This document shows, piece after piece, positions 47,941 through 60,775 of a DNA stretch of 64,000 nucleotides; the stretch's first letter is position 1, and every line of letters starts with the position of its first letter. Location of the stretch: NCBI GenBank assembly GCA_963555705.1, contig OY743180.1, positions 34,628,129-34,692,128 on the forward strand, written 5' to 3'. The position numbers and the translations under genes are program-made. The DNA comes from Ligustrum vulgare (taxonomy: Eukaryota; Streptophyta; Magnoliopsida; Lamiales; Oleaceae). The notes beneath the pieces are model-generated. The model was not told the DNA's origin. It saw only the letters and a list, made by a program, of their open reading frames with translations, and made no database searches.

Positions 47941-50900
47941 GAGGCTAGGTTGTCGGCATATCTAGTGTGTAGTGTCAAAACCACTCCAAAAGACCAGTAT
48001 TCTATGAGCACGTCTTATGCAATCAATACAAATAGTCACTGGCAAGCAAGTCTTAAAAAATATTTTAAAGTGTACAAAAATAAACTGTGCAATAATAAAT
48101 ATACAGCAATACCAAAACATGAAATTTTAAGAACCGTCCTACCTATTGTAACTCTTACCTCCTATTCGTTAAAATTTGGTGTCTACTTCGAATATTACTC
48201 CAACTAGACTTACCTACTCCTAGAACTACCCGTACACGTGTAATAGTTCTTACTCACTTCACTCCTACTCCGACTCCTATTAACTCAAGTAATCTACATC
48301 AAACGCACAATAATTATAAATTCAATATTGAAATCTAAATCGAACTTCTAACTAAAAGATGTGCTTCCCTTGGAAGCAGCTAAGTTGTCCATATTCTCTG
48401 TGTATAGAGTCGAAACCATTCCAAAAGACCAGTATTCTACGACCACACCTTCTGTAATCAATAAAAATAATCAATCATCGTCAAGCAAATCTTAAAAAAT
48501 ATTTTAAAAGTATACAAAAATAAATTGTACAATAATAAATCTATTGCAATACAAAAATATGAAATTTCATAAACTTCCCTTACTCCAAATAAAAAAATTT
48601 CAGTAAGTATTCCTTACAATTGTTACTCTTAATCCCATATTTTTTAAACTTTAGTTCCTATTTCCACTTACACTCGTACTGCGACATACCTATCCCAAGA
48701 CCTTCCCCTATCCAAATAAAAGTTATCAACCTCTTCAACTACTACTCTGACTCCTATTAACTCAGTAAATCTACTTCAAACATACAATAATAATGAATTC
48801 AAAATTGAAAACAAGATCTAACTAGCAATAAGAATTTAAATAAATAAACTACTTCTCTTACGAGCAGCTGAGTTGCAGCCAGTCCAAGTGTCCATATTGA
48901 AAAGCATCCCGAAAAGATAAGAATTCTACGTAAGCAGCTTCTGTAATCGTTAATAACAATCATTCTCAAGCAAATCTTAACAAATATTTAAAAGAAAAAA
49001 ATAGAAAACAATGCAATAATAAATATATAGCAATATAAGAATATGAATTTCCATACACTACTCTTACTTCTACTCATGAAATTTTAATAACCGCTCCTAC
49101 CTATTGTTACTCTTACCCCTATTCCTTAAAATTTAGTGTCTACTTCGACTATTACCCGTACTCTTATAATAGTTATTACTCGCTTCACTCCTCTCAGACT
49201 CCCATTTTCTCAAGTAATACTTGCCATTATAAAAGAGGCAAGGTTGTCGGCATATCTAGTGTGTAGTGTCAAAACCACTCCAAAAGACCAGTATTGTACG
49301 AGCACGTCTTATGCAATCAATACAAATAATCACTGGCAAGCAAGTCTTAAAAAATATTTTAAAGTGTACAAAAATAAACTGTGCAATAATAAATATATAG
49401 CAATACAAAAACATGAAATTTTAAGAACCGTCCTACCTATTGTTACTCTTACCCCCTATTCGTTAAAATTTGGTGTCTACTTCGAATATTACTCCAACTA
49501 TGACTTACCTACTCCTAGAACTACCCGTACTCGTGTAATAGTTCTTACTCACTTCACTCCTACTCCGACTCCTATTAACTCAAGTAATCTACATCAAACG
49601 CACAATAACTATAAATTCAATATTGAAATATAAATCGAACTTCTAACTAAAAGATGTGCTTTCCTTGGAAGCAGCTAAGTTGTCCATATTCTCAGTGTAT
49701 GGAGTCGAAACCATTCGAAAAGACCAGTATTCTACGACCACACCTTCTGTAATCAATAAAAATAATCAATCATCATCTAGCAAATCTTAAAAAATAATTT
49801 AAAAGTATACAAAAATAAATTGCACAATAATAAATCTATTGCAATACAATAATATGATATTTCATAAACTTCTCTTACTCCAAATATAAAAATTTCAATA
49901 AGTATTCCTTACAGTTGTTACTCTGAATCCCATATTTTTTAAAATTTAGTTCCTATTTCCACTTACACTCGTACTGCGACATACCTATCCCAAGACCTTC
50001 CCCTATCCATATAAAATTTATCAACCTCTTCAACTGCTACTCTGACTCCTATTAACTCGGGAAATCTACTTCAAACATACAATAATAATGAATTCAAAAT
50101 TGAAAACAAAATCAAACAAGCCACAAGAATTTAAATAAATAAACTTTTTCTCTTACGAGCAGCTGAGTTGCAGCCAGTTCATATTGAAAAGCATCCCGGA
50201 AAGATAAGAATTCTACGTAAACAGCTTCTGTAATCGTTAATAACAATCATTCTCAAGCAAATCTTAACAAATATTTAAAAGAAAAAAATACAAAACAATG
50301 CAATAATAAATATATAGCAATATAAGAAGATGAATTTCCATACACTACTCTTACTTCTACTCATGAAATTTTAATAACCACTCCTACCTATTGTTACTCT
50401 TACCCCTATTCCTTAAAATTTAGTGTCTACTTCGACTATTACCCGTAATCTTATAATAGTAATTACTCGCTTCACTCCTTCTCAGACTCCTATTATCTCA
50501 AGTAATACTTGACATTATAAAAGAGGCTAGGTTGTCGGCATATCTAGTGTGTAGTGTCAAAACCACTCCAAAAGACCAGTATTCTACGAGCACGTCTTAT
50601 GCAATCAATACAAATAGTCACTGGCAAGCAAGTCTTAAAAAATATTTTAAAGTGTACAAAAATAAACTGTGCAATAATAAATATACAGCAATACAAAAAC
50701 ATGAAATTTTAAGAACCGTCCTACCTATTGTAACTCTTACCCCCTATTCGTTAAAATTTGGTGTCTACTTCGAATATTACTCCAACTAGACTTACCTACT
50801 CCTAGAACTACCCGTACACGTGTAATAGTTCTTACTCACTTCACTCCTACTCCGACTCCTATTAACTCAAGTAATCTACATCAAACGCACAATAATTATA

Positions 50901-53104
50901 AATTCAATATTGAAATCTAAATCGAACTTCTAACTAAAAGATGTGCTTCCCTTGGAAGCAGCTAAGTTGTCCATATTCTCTGTGTATAGAGTCGAAACCA
51001 TTCCAAAAGACCAGTATTCTACGACCACACCTTCTGTAATCAATAAAAATAATCAATCATCGTCAAGCAAATCTTAAAAAATATTTTAAAAGTATACAAA
51101 AATAAATTGTACAATAATAAATCTATTGCAATACAAAAATATGAAATTTCATAAACTTCCCTTACTCCAAATAAAAAAATTTCAGTAAGTATTCCTTACA
51201 ATTGTTACTCTTAATCCCATATTTTTTAAACTTTAGTTCCTATTTCCACTTACACTCGTACTGCGACATACCTATCCCAAGACCTTCCCCTATCCAAATA
51301 AAAGTTATCAACCTCTTCAACTACTACTCTGACTCCTATTAACTCAGTAAATCTACTTCAAACATACAATAATAATGAATTCAAAATTGAAAACAAGATC
51401 TAACTAGCAATAAGAATTTAAATAAATAAACTACTTCTCTTACGAGCAGCTGAGTTGCAGCCAGTCCAAGTGTCCATATTGAAAAGCATCCCGAAAAGAT
51501 AAGAATTCTACGTAAGCAGCTTCTGTAATCGTTAATAACAATCATTCTCAAGCAAATCTTAACAAATATTTAAAAGAAAAAAATAGAAAACAATGCAATA
51601 ATAAATATATAGCAATATAAGAATATGAATTTCCATACACTACTCTTACTTCTACTCATGAAATTTTAATAACCGCTCCTACCTATTGTTACTCTTACCC
51701 CTATTCCTTAAAATTTAGTGTCTACTTCGACTATTACCCGTACTCTTATAATAGTTATTACTCGCTTCACTCCTCTCAGACTCCCATTTTCTCAAGTAAT
51801 ACTTGCCATTATAAAAGAGGCAAGGTTGTCGGCATATCTAGTGTGTAGTGTCAAAACCACTCCAAAAGACCAGTATTGTACGAGCACGTCTTATGCAATC
51901 AATACAAATAATCACTGGCAAGCAAGTCTTAAAAAATATTTTAAAGTGTACAAAAATAAACTGTGCAATAATAAATATATAGCAATACAAAAACATGAAA
52001 TTTTAAGAACCGTCCTACCTATTGTTACTCTTACCCCCTATTCGTTAAAATTTGGTGTCTACTTCGAATATTACTCCAACTATGACTTACCTACTCCTAG
52101 AACTACCCGTACTCGTGTAATAGTTCTTACTCACTTCACTCCTACTCCGACTCCTATTAACTCAAGTAATCTACATCAAACGCACAATAACTATAAATTC
52201 AATATTGAAATATAAATCGAACTTCTAACTAAAAGATGTGCTTTCCTTGGAAGCAGCTAAGTTGTCCATATTCTCAGTGTATGGAGTCGAAACCATTCGA
52301 AAAGACCAGTATTCTACGACCACACCTTCTGTAATCAATAAAAATAATCAATCATCATCTAGCAAATCTTAAAAAATAATTTAAAAGTATACAAAAATAA
52401 ATTGCACAATAATAAATCTATTGCAATACAATAATATGATATTTCATAAACTTCTCTTACTCCAAATATAAAAATTTCAATAAGTATTCCTTACAGTTGT
52501 TACTCTGAATCCCATATTTTTTAAAATTTAGTTCCTATTTCCACTTACACTCGTACTGCGACATACCTATCCCAAGACCTTCCCCTATCCATATAAAATT
52601 TATCAACCTCTTCAACTGCTACTCTGACTCCTATTAACTCGGGAAATCTACTTCAAACATACAATAATAATGAATTCAAAATTGAAAACAAAATCTAACA
52701 AGCCATAAGAATTTAAATAAATAAACTACTTCTCTTACGAGCAGCTGAGTTGCAGCCAGTTCATATTGAAAAGCATCCCGGAAAGATAAGAATTCTACGT
52801 AAACAGCTTCTGTAATCGTTAATAACAATCATTCTCAAGCAAATCTTAACAAATATTTAAAAGAAAAAAATACAAAACAATGCAATAATAAATATATAGC
52901 AATATAAGAAGATGAATTTCCATACACTACTCTTACTTCTACTCATGAAATTTTAATAACCACTCCTACCTATTGTTACTCTTACCCCTATTCCTTAAAA
53001 TTTAGTGTCTACTTCGACTATTACCCGTAATCTTATAATAGTAATTACTCGCTTCACTCCTTCTCAGACTCCTATTATCTCAAGTAATACTTGACATTAT
53101 AAAA
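47941..53104. repeat. 2582-bp dimeric higher-order repeat, two near-identical copies
   Basis: 47941-50522 and 50523-53104 are tandem copies of a two-unit block. Both carry AATAGTCACTGG in the first A, CTGTGTATAGAG in the first B, GAGGCAAGG at the second A start, the CTCCTCTCAGAC deletion before it, and AATCATCATCTAGC in the second B. They differ at only a few positions by eye, so this is one of the most recent amplifications in the window. Confidence 0.88.
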
Positions 53105-54473
53105 GAGGCTAGGTTGTCGGCATATCTAGTGTGTAGTGTCAAAACCACTCCAAAAGACCAGTATTCTACGAGCACGTCTTATGCAATCAATACAAATAAT
53201 CACGGGCAAGCAAGTCTTAAAAAATATTTTAAAGTGTACAAAAATAAACTGTGCAATAATAAATATATAGCAATACAAAAACATGAAATTTTAAGAACCG
53301 TCCTACCTATTGTTACTCTTACCCACTATTCGTTAAAATTTGGTTTCTACTTCGAATATTACTCCAACTAGACTTACCTACTCCTAGAACTACCCGTACT
53401 CGTGTAATAGTTATTACTCACTTCACTCCTACTCCGACTCCTATTAACTCAAGTAATCTACATCAAACGCACAATAATTATAAATTCAATATTGAAATAT
53501 AAATCGAACTTCTAACTAAAAGATGTGCTTTCCTTGGAAGCAGCTAAGTTGTCCATATTCTCAGTGTATGGAGTCGAAACCATTCGAAAAGACCAGTATT
53601 CTACGACCACACCTTCTGTAATCAATAAAAATAATCAATCATCATCTAGCAAATCTTAAAAAATAATTTAAAAGTATACAAAAATAAAGTGGACAATAAT
53701 AAATCTATTGCAATACAAAAATATGATATTTCATAAACTTCTCTTACTCCAAATATAAAAATTTCAATAAGTATTCCTTACAGTTGTTACTCTGAATCCC
53801 ATATTTTTTAAAATTTAGTTCCTATTTCCACTTACACTCGTACTGCGACATACCTATCCCAAGACCTTCCCCTATCCAAACAAAATTTATCAACCTCTTC
53901 AACTGCTACTCTGACTCCTATTAACTCAGGAAATCTACTTCAAACATACAATAATAATGAATTCAAAATTGAAAACAAAATCAAACAAGCCACAAGAATT
54001 TAAATAAATAAACTTTTTCTCTTACGAGCAGCTGAGTTGCAGCCAGTTCATATTGAAAAGCATCCCGGAAAGATAAGAATTCTACGTAAACAGCTTCTGT
54101 AATCGTTAATAACAATCATTCTCAAGCAAATCTTAACAAATATTTAAAAGAAAATAATAGAAGACAATGCAATAATAAATATATAGCAATATAAGAAGAT
54201 GAATTTCCTTACACTACTCTTACTTCTACTCATGAAATTTTAATAACCGCTCCTACCTATTGTTACTCTTACCCCTATTCCTTAAAATTTAGTGTCTACT
54301 TCCACTATTACCCGTACTCTTATAATAGTTATTACTCGCTTCATTCCTTCTCAGACTCCTATTATCTCAAGTAATCTACATCAAAGATACAATAATAATA
54401 AATTCAATATTGAAATCTAAATCGAACTCGACATAATAAACATTTAACTAAAAGAAATACTTCCCTTATAAAA

Positions 54474-57400
54474 GAGGCTAGGTTATCGGCATATCGACTG
54501 TGTAGTGTCAAAACCGCTCCCAAAGACCAGTATTCTACGAGCACATCTTATGCAATCAATACAAATAATCACTGGCAAGCAAGTCTTAAAAAATATTTTA
54601 AAGTGTACAAAAATAAACTGTGCAATAATAAATATATAGCAATACAAAAACATGAAATTTTAAGAACCGTCCTACCTATTGTTACTCTTACCCACGATTC
54701 GTTAAAATTTGGTTTCTACTTCGAATATTACTCCAACTAGACTTACCTACTCCTAGAACTACCCGTACTCGTGTAATAGTTCTTACTCACTTCACTCCTA
54801 CTCCGACTCCTATTAACTCAAGTAATCTACATCAAACGCACAATAATTATAAATTCAATATTGAAATCTAAATCGAACTTCTAACTAAAAGATGTGCTTC
54901 CCTTGGAAGCAGCTAAGTTGTCCATATTCTCAGTGTATGGAGTCGAAACCATTCCAAAAGACCAGTATTCTACGACCACACCTTCTGTAATCAATAAAAA
55001 TAATCAATCATCGTCTAGCAAATCTTAAAAAATAATTTAAAAGTATACAAAAATAAATTGCACAATAATAAATCTATTGCAATACAATAATATGATATCT
55101 CATAAACTTCTCTTACTCCAAATATAAAAATTTCAGTAAGTATTCCTTACAGTTGTTACTCTGAATCCCATATTTTTTAAAATTTAGTTCCTATTTCCAC
55201 TTACACTCGTACTGCGACATACCTATCCCAAGACCTTCCCCTATCCAAATAAAAGTTATCAACCTCTTCAACTGCTACTCTGACTCCTATTTACTCAGGA
55301 AATCTACTTCAAACATACAATAATAATGAATTCAAAATTGAAAACAAAATATAACAAGCCAGAAGAATTTAAATAAATAAACTACTTCTCTTACGAGCAG
55401 CTGAGTTGCAGCCAGTTCATATTGAAAAGCATCCCGGAAAGATAAGAATTCTACGTAAACAGCTTCTGTAATCGTTAACAACAATCATTCTCAAGCAAAT
55501 CTTAAAAAATATTTAAAAGAAAAAAATACAAAACAATGCAATAATAAATATATAGCAATATAAGAAGATGAATTTCCATACCCTACTCTTACTTCTACTC
55601 ATGAAATTTTAATAACCACTCCTACCTATTGTTACTCTTACCCCTATTCCTTAAAATTTAGTGTCTACTTCGACTATTACCCGTACTCTTATAATAGTTA
55701 TTACTCGCTTCATTCCTTCTCAGACTCCTATTATCTCAAGTAATCTACATCAAAGATACAATAATAATAAATTCAATATTGAAATCTAAATCGAACTCGA
55801 CATAATAAACATTTAACTAAAAGAAATACTTCCCTTATAAAAGAGGCTAGGTTATCGGCATATCGACTGTGTAGTGTCAAAACCGCTCCCAAAGACCAGT
55901 ATTCTACGAGCACATCTTATGCAATCAATACAAATAATCACTGGCAAGCAAGTCTTAAAAAATATTTTAAAGTGTACAAAAATAAACTGTGCAATAATAA
56001 ATATATAGCAATACAAAAACATGAAATTTTAAGAACCGTCCTACCTATTGTTACTCTTACCCACTATTCGTTAAAATTTGGTTTCTACTTCGAATATTAC
56101 TCCAACTAGACTTACCTACTCCTAGAACTACCCGTACTCGTGTAATAGTTATTACTCACTTCACTCCTACTCCGACTCCTATTAACTCAAGTAATCTACA
56201 TCAAACGCACAATAATTATAAATTCAATATTGAAATCTAAATCGAACTTCTAACTAAAAGATGTGCTTCCCTTGGAAGCAGCTAAGTTGTCCATATTCTC
56301 AGTGTATAGAGTCGAAACCATTCCAAAAGACAAGTATTCTACGACCACACCTTCTGTAATCAATAAAAATAATCAATCATCGTCAAGCAAATCTTAAAAA
56401 ATATTTTAAAATTATACAAAAATAAAGTGGACAATAATAAATCTATTGCAATACAAAAATATGAAATTTCATAAACTTCTCTTACTCCAAATAAAAAAAT
56501 TTCAGTAAGTATTCCTTACAGTTGTTACTCTTAATCCCATATTTTTTAAAATTTAGTTCCTATTACCACTTACACTCGTACTGCGACATACCTATCCCAA
56601 GACCTTCCCCTATCCAAATAAAAGTTATCAACCTCTTCAACTGCTACTCTGACTCCTATTAACTCAGGAAATCTACTTCAAACATACAATAATAATGAAT
56701 TCAAAATTGAAAACAAAATCAAACAAGCCACAAGAATTTAAATAAATAAACTACTTCTCTTACGAGCAGCTGAGTTGCAGCCAGTTCATATTGAAAAGCA
56801 TCCCGGAAAGATAAGAATTCTACGTAAACAACTTCTGTAATCGTTAATAACAATCATTCTCAAGCAAATCTTAACAAATATTTAAAAGAAAATAATAGAA
56901 GACAATGCAATAATAAATATATAGCAATATAAGAAGATGAATTTCCATACCCTACTCTTACTTCTACTCATGAAATTTTAATAACCGCTCCTACCTATTG
57001 TTACTCTTACCCTTATTCCTTAAAATTTAGTGTCTACTTCCACTATTACCCGTACTCTTATAATAGTTATTACTCGCTTCATTCCTTCTCAGACTCCTAT
57101 TATCTCAAGTAATCTACATCAAAGATACAATAATAATAAATTCAATATTGAAATCTAAATCGAACTCGACATAATAAACATTTAACTAAAAGAAATACTT
57201 CCCTTATAAAAGAGGCTAGGTTATCGGCATATCGACTGTGTAGTGTCAAAACCGCTCCCAAAGACCAGTATTCTACGAGCACATCTTATGCAATCAATAC
57301 AAATAATCACTGGCAAGCAAGTCTTAAAAAATATTTTAAAGTGTACAAAAATAAACTGTGCAATAATAAATATATAGCAATACAAAAACATGAAATTTTA

Positions 57401-58580
57401 AGAACCGTCCTACCTATTGTTACTCTTACCCACTATTCGTTAAAATTTGGTTTCTACTTCGAATATTACTCCAACTAGACTTACCTACTCCTAGAACTAC
57501 CCGTACTCGTGTAATAGTTATTACTCACTTCACTCCTACTCCGACTCCTATTAACTCAAGTAATCTACATCAAACGCACAATAATTATAAATTCAATATT
57601 GAAATCTAAATCGAACTTCTAACTAAAAGATGTGCTTCCCTTGGAAGCAGCTAAGTTGTCCATATTCTCAGTGTATAGAGTCGAAACCATTCCAAAAGAC
57701 CAGTATTCTACGACCACACCTTCTGTAATCAATAAAAATAATCAATCATCGTCAAGCAAATCTTAAAAAATATTTTAAAATTATACAAAAATAAAGTGGA
57801 CAATAATAAATCTATTGCAATACAAAAATATGAAATTTCATAAACTTCTCTTACTCCAAATAAAAAAATTTCAGTAAGTATTCCTTACAGTTGTTACTCT
57901 TAATCCCATATTTTTTAAAATTTAGTTCCTATTACCACTTACACTCGTACTGCGACATACCTATCCCAAGACCTTCCCCTATCCAAATAAAAGTTATCAA
58001 CCTCTTCAACTGCTACTCTGACTCCTATTAACTCAGGAAATCTACTTCAAACATACAATAATAATGAATTCAAAATTGAAAACAAAATCAAACAAGCCAC
58101 AAGAATTTAAATAAATAAACTACTTCTCTTACGAGCAGCTGAGTTGCAGCCAGTTCATATTGAAAAGCATCCCGAAAAGATAAGAATTCTACGTAAACAG
58201 CTTCTGTAATCGTTAATAACAATCATTCTCAAGCAAATCTTAACAAATATTTAAAAGAAAATAATAGAAGACAATGCAATAATAAATATATAGCAATATA
58301 AGAAGATGAATTTCCATACCCTACTCTTACTTCTACTCATGAAATTTTAATAACCGCTCCTACCTATTGTTACTCTTACCCCTATTCCTTAAAATTTAGT
58401 GTCTACTTCCACTATTACCCGTACTCTTATAATAGTTATTACTCGCTTCATTCCTTCTCAGACTCCTATTATCTCAAGTAATCTACATCAAAGATACAAT
58501 AATAATAAATTCAATATTGAAATCTAAATCGAACTCGACATAATAAACATTTAACTAAAAGAAATACTTCCCTTATAAAA
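54474..58580. repeat. Three long-form satellite units of 1369 bp
   Basis: A starts at 54474, 55843, 57212 and 58581 are each exactly 1369 bp apart. All have the long C and the GGTTATCGGCATATCGACTG form of A. The equal length and close similarity indicate local homogenisation. Confidence 0.85.
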
Positions 58581-59052
58581 GAGGCTAGGTTATCGGCATA
58601 TCGACTGTGTAGTGTCAAAACCGCTCCCAAAGACCAGTATTCTACGAGCACATCTTATGCAATCAATACAAATAATCACTGGCAAGCAAGTCTTAAAAAA
58701 TATTTTAAAGTGTACAAAAATAAACTGTGCAATAATAAATATATAGCAATACAAAAACATGAAATTTTAAGAACCGTCCTACCTATTGTTACTCTTACCC
58801 ACTATTCGTTAAAATTTGGTTTCTACTTCGAATATTACTCCAACTAGACTTACCTACTCCTAGAACTACCCGTACTCGTGTAATAGTTATTACTCACTTC
58901 ACTCCTACTCCGACTCCTATTAACTCAAGTAATCTACATCAAACGCACAATAATTATAAATTCAATATTGAAATCTAAATCGAACTTCTAACTAAAAGAT
59001 GTGCTTCCCTTGGAAGCAGCTAAGTTGTCCATATTCTCAGTGTATGGAGTCA

Positions 59053-59057
59053 AAACC
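59053..59057. other. Presumed left target site of the chromovirus (AAACC)
   Basis: These five bases precede the LTR terminus TGTAACGACCC in a satellite B subunit. The partner copy would lie beyond the window, so the duplication is unconfirmed. Confidence 0.5.
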
Positions 59058-60216
59058 TGTAACGACCCAAAATTTTATAGAACTTGACCGGTCGTGCAAG
59101 CTTTATTTCCTTTATAGTTTATAATTTTATAAAGGATCTTGTTAGTTAAAAAAATCGAAGCAAACCATATGAATGAAATTTTTATCATTCAAACTCAATT
59201 TAAAATATATCATTGAGACTAATATAATACCAAACTCTATTTTAAAAGAAATCGGATCAGTTAGAGCATTTACGTATAGCATGTCCTACACTTGCCTGCT
59301 TGTAGAATTTGGAACAATTCACAAATTTGATTTAAATACTAGTCCTAATGAAAATACAATTGATAGAGACGGAACATTATTCTAATAATGTCTACTAGAA
59401 TGCACCATCATTGTCAAAAGAACTAGGTGTCAGGCTAAAGTTTAAAATTTCCATAGGGGATAGATACGTACCAATTCATGAAGTTGGTCAAAACAATAAA
59501 TGCGTAAATATCATACGTTCATGTAGAACAGCGTAGAAAACATTCTTAAATCCAAAATCAGAAACGGAACAATAGAAATATCCGTAAATTAACAAAATGA
59601 AATACTACTAGTAATAAAGTTATTTAATAAAAATTACGCCAGATTTAATTATTGAAATCCTTAGATCCTGGCATCTCGACACCACTGCATCAACCTCCAA
59701 TCAACGATTCGTTCTAATCTGTAAAATAGTAGGGGTGAGTATATGGAATACTCAGTAGGACACGAAAATTATGGTGCTATCCCGAATAAAATATCAAACG
59801 CATGTGCCAAGAATATCATACCGTCATCATATCTTTAGAAAACCGGTAAGAGCTCAATCATATCATATCTTTGGTACCGGATGGCCATAAACATCATATC
59901 ATATCATATCATTTACTTTCATAAGCATGATAAATTAACAACATGGAAAAATAATTTAAACAGGATAAAATCAACTGCACCTCGTTATCCTACCTTAAGT
60001 CTTTGAAAAACTTGATTTGCTGCTCACAAAATAAATTTTGTACTCCTTAAAACTGCTCAAGACTTGATAATATATTTCTTTCTTCGTAGACTATGAAGAT
60101 TTTGGATGAATTCTATTTGCGTTTGCAAATAAAAATATACTTAAAGAGATATATATACACGTGAAGGAAGAGTGGTGATACTTGAATAGGATTGTGTAAA
60201 ATATCCTCACGTCTCT

Positions 60217-60316
60217 ATCATCATGAAATATGAAATATCTTATAAAATATACTTGATGGGACACATCATAATGAAATGTGAAATATCTTATAAAATATAC
60301 TTGATGGGACACATCA
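60217..60316. repeat. 48-bp tandem duplication in the chromovirus LTR
   Basis: Two units containing GAAATATCTTATAAAATATAC and ending ACTTGATGGGACACATCAT repeat with a 48-bp step (compare 60221 and 60269), with a partial third start at about 60314. Confidence 0.8.
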
Positions 60317-60592
60317 TCATGAAAGGAAGAGACCATTTCTATCCTACCTATCTAATCTAAAACCACTAAAATCCAAGAAACCTCATATTCTCTCTAAAAT
60401 CTCAACGGCCATAACTTAACCATTATAACTCAAACACAAATAGTAAAATAACATTTATTGATAACTTCCTTAATCTTAAATAAATTAGGCTTCATTAATC
60501 CGAATCAAACTTTCTCGAGCCTATCATACATGATTAATTACAAGCTATCCAACGAGCCCAATATTGATATATTTATCAATATCTCATAAAAA

Positions 60593-60614
60593 CTTATATA
60601 TATATATATATATA
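60593..60614. repeat. TA dinucleotide microsatellite
   Basis: An uninterrupted TATATA run inside the LTR. It might act as a TATA element on the minus strand, but a low-complexity tract alone cannot show that. Confidence 0.8.
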
Positions 60615-60731
60615 TGGGGTAAATTGAAAGAAATTTTGTATATTTACCATTTAGCCCCTAACCTTCAAAGCATGTATAATAGCATATAAAGAAAATAAAT
60701 TTTGCTTTATGAAAATATTTGGGACCTTACA

Positions 60732-60743
60732 ATCTCCCTTACT
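60732..60743 (-). promoter_or_regulatory. Polypurine tract of the chromovirus
   Basis: On the minus strand AGTAAGGGAGAT directly precedes the LTR start TGTAAGG. It lies 32 bp after the pol stop codon, so in this element pol does not enter the LTR, unlike the CRM copies. Confidence 0.82.
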
Positions 60744-60775
60744 TAAAATATTTTCGTCCTCGAAAATTACCTTGG

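Larger units (their letters stand above)
46490..59057. repeat. A-B-C satellite, block 3 (12.6 kb)
   Basis: A starts: 46666, 47941, 49235, 50523, 51817, 53105, 54474, 55843, 57212 and 58581. B starts: 47098, 48373, 49668, 50955, 52250, 53537, 54906, 56275, 57644 and 59013. C starts: 47567, 48862, 50157, 51444, 52739, 54026, 55395, 56764 and 58133. The block ends inside a B subunit, cut by the chromovirus LTR at 59058. No genes were seen. Confidence 0.95.
59058..60731 (-). repeat. 3' LTR of the chromovirus (1674 bp)
   Basis: Plus-strand ends are TGTAACGACCC and GGGACCTTACA, which are inverted TGTAA/TTACA termini. It holds a 48-bp tandem duplication at about 60217-60316, CATAT-type short repeats near 59893-59917 and a TA dinucleotide run at about 60593-60614. 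No gene; the 70- and 81-codon frames here have no support. Confidence 0.88.

Noticed and set aside
49136..49633. 165-codon frames at 49136 and 51718
   Set aside because: They are the same satellite frame made longer by a one-base deletion (CTCCTCTCAGAC) and the ACTATGAC variant; no ATG start and no independent sign of coding.
16101..59057. Telomere, rDNA or organelle-derived DNA
   Set aside because: No TTTAGGG arrays, rRNA-like sequence or plastid or mitochondrial gene motifs were seen.
60593..60614. TA run as a defined promoter of the chromovirus
   Set aside because: A dinucleotide tract alone does not define a promoter; left as a repeat with a note.
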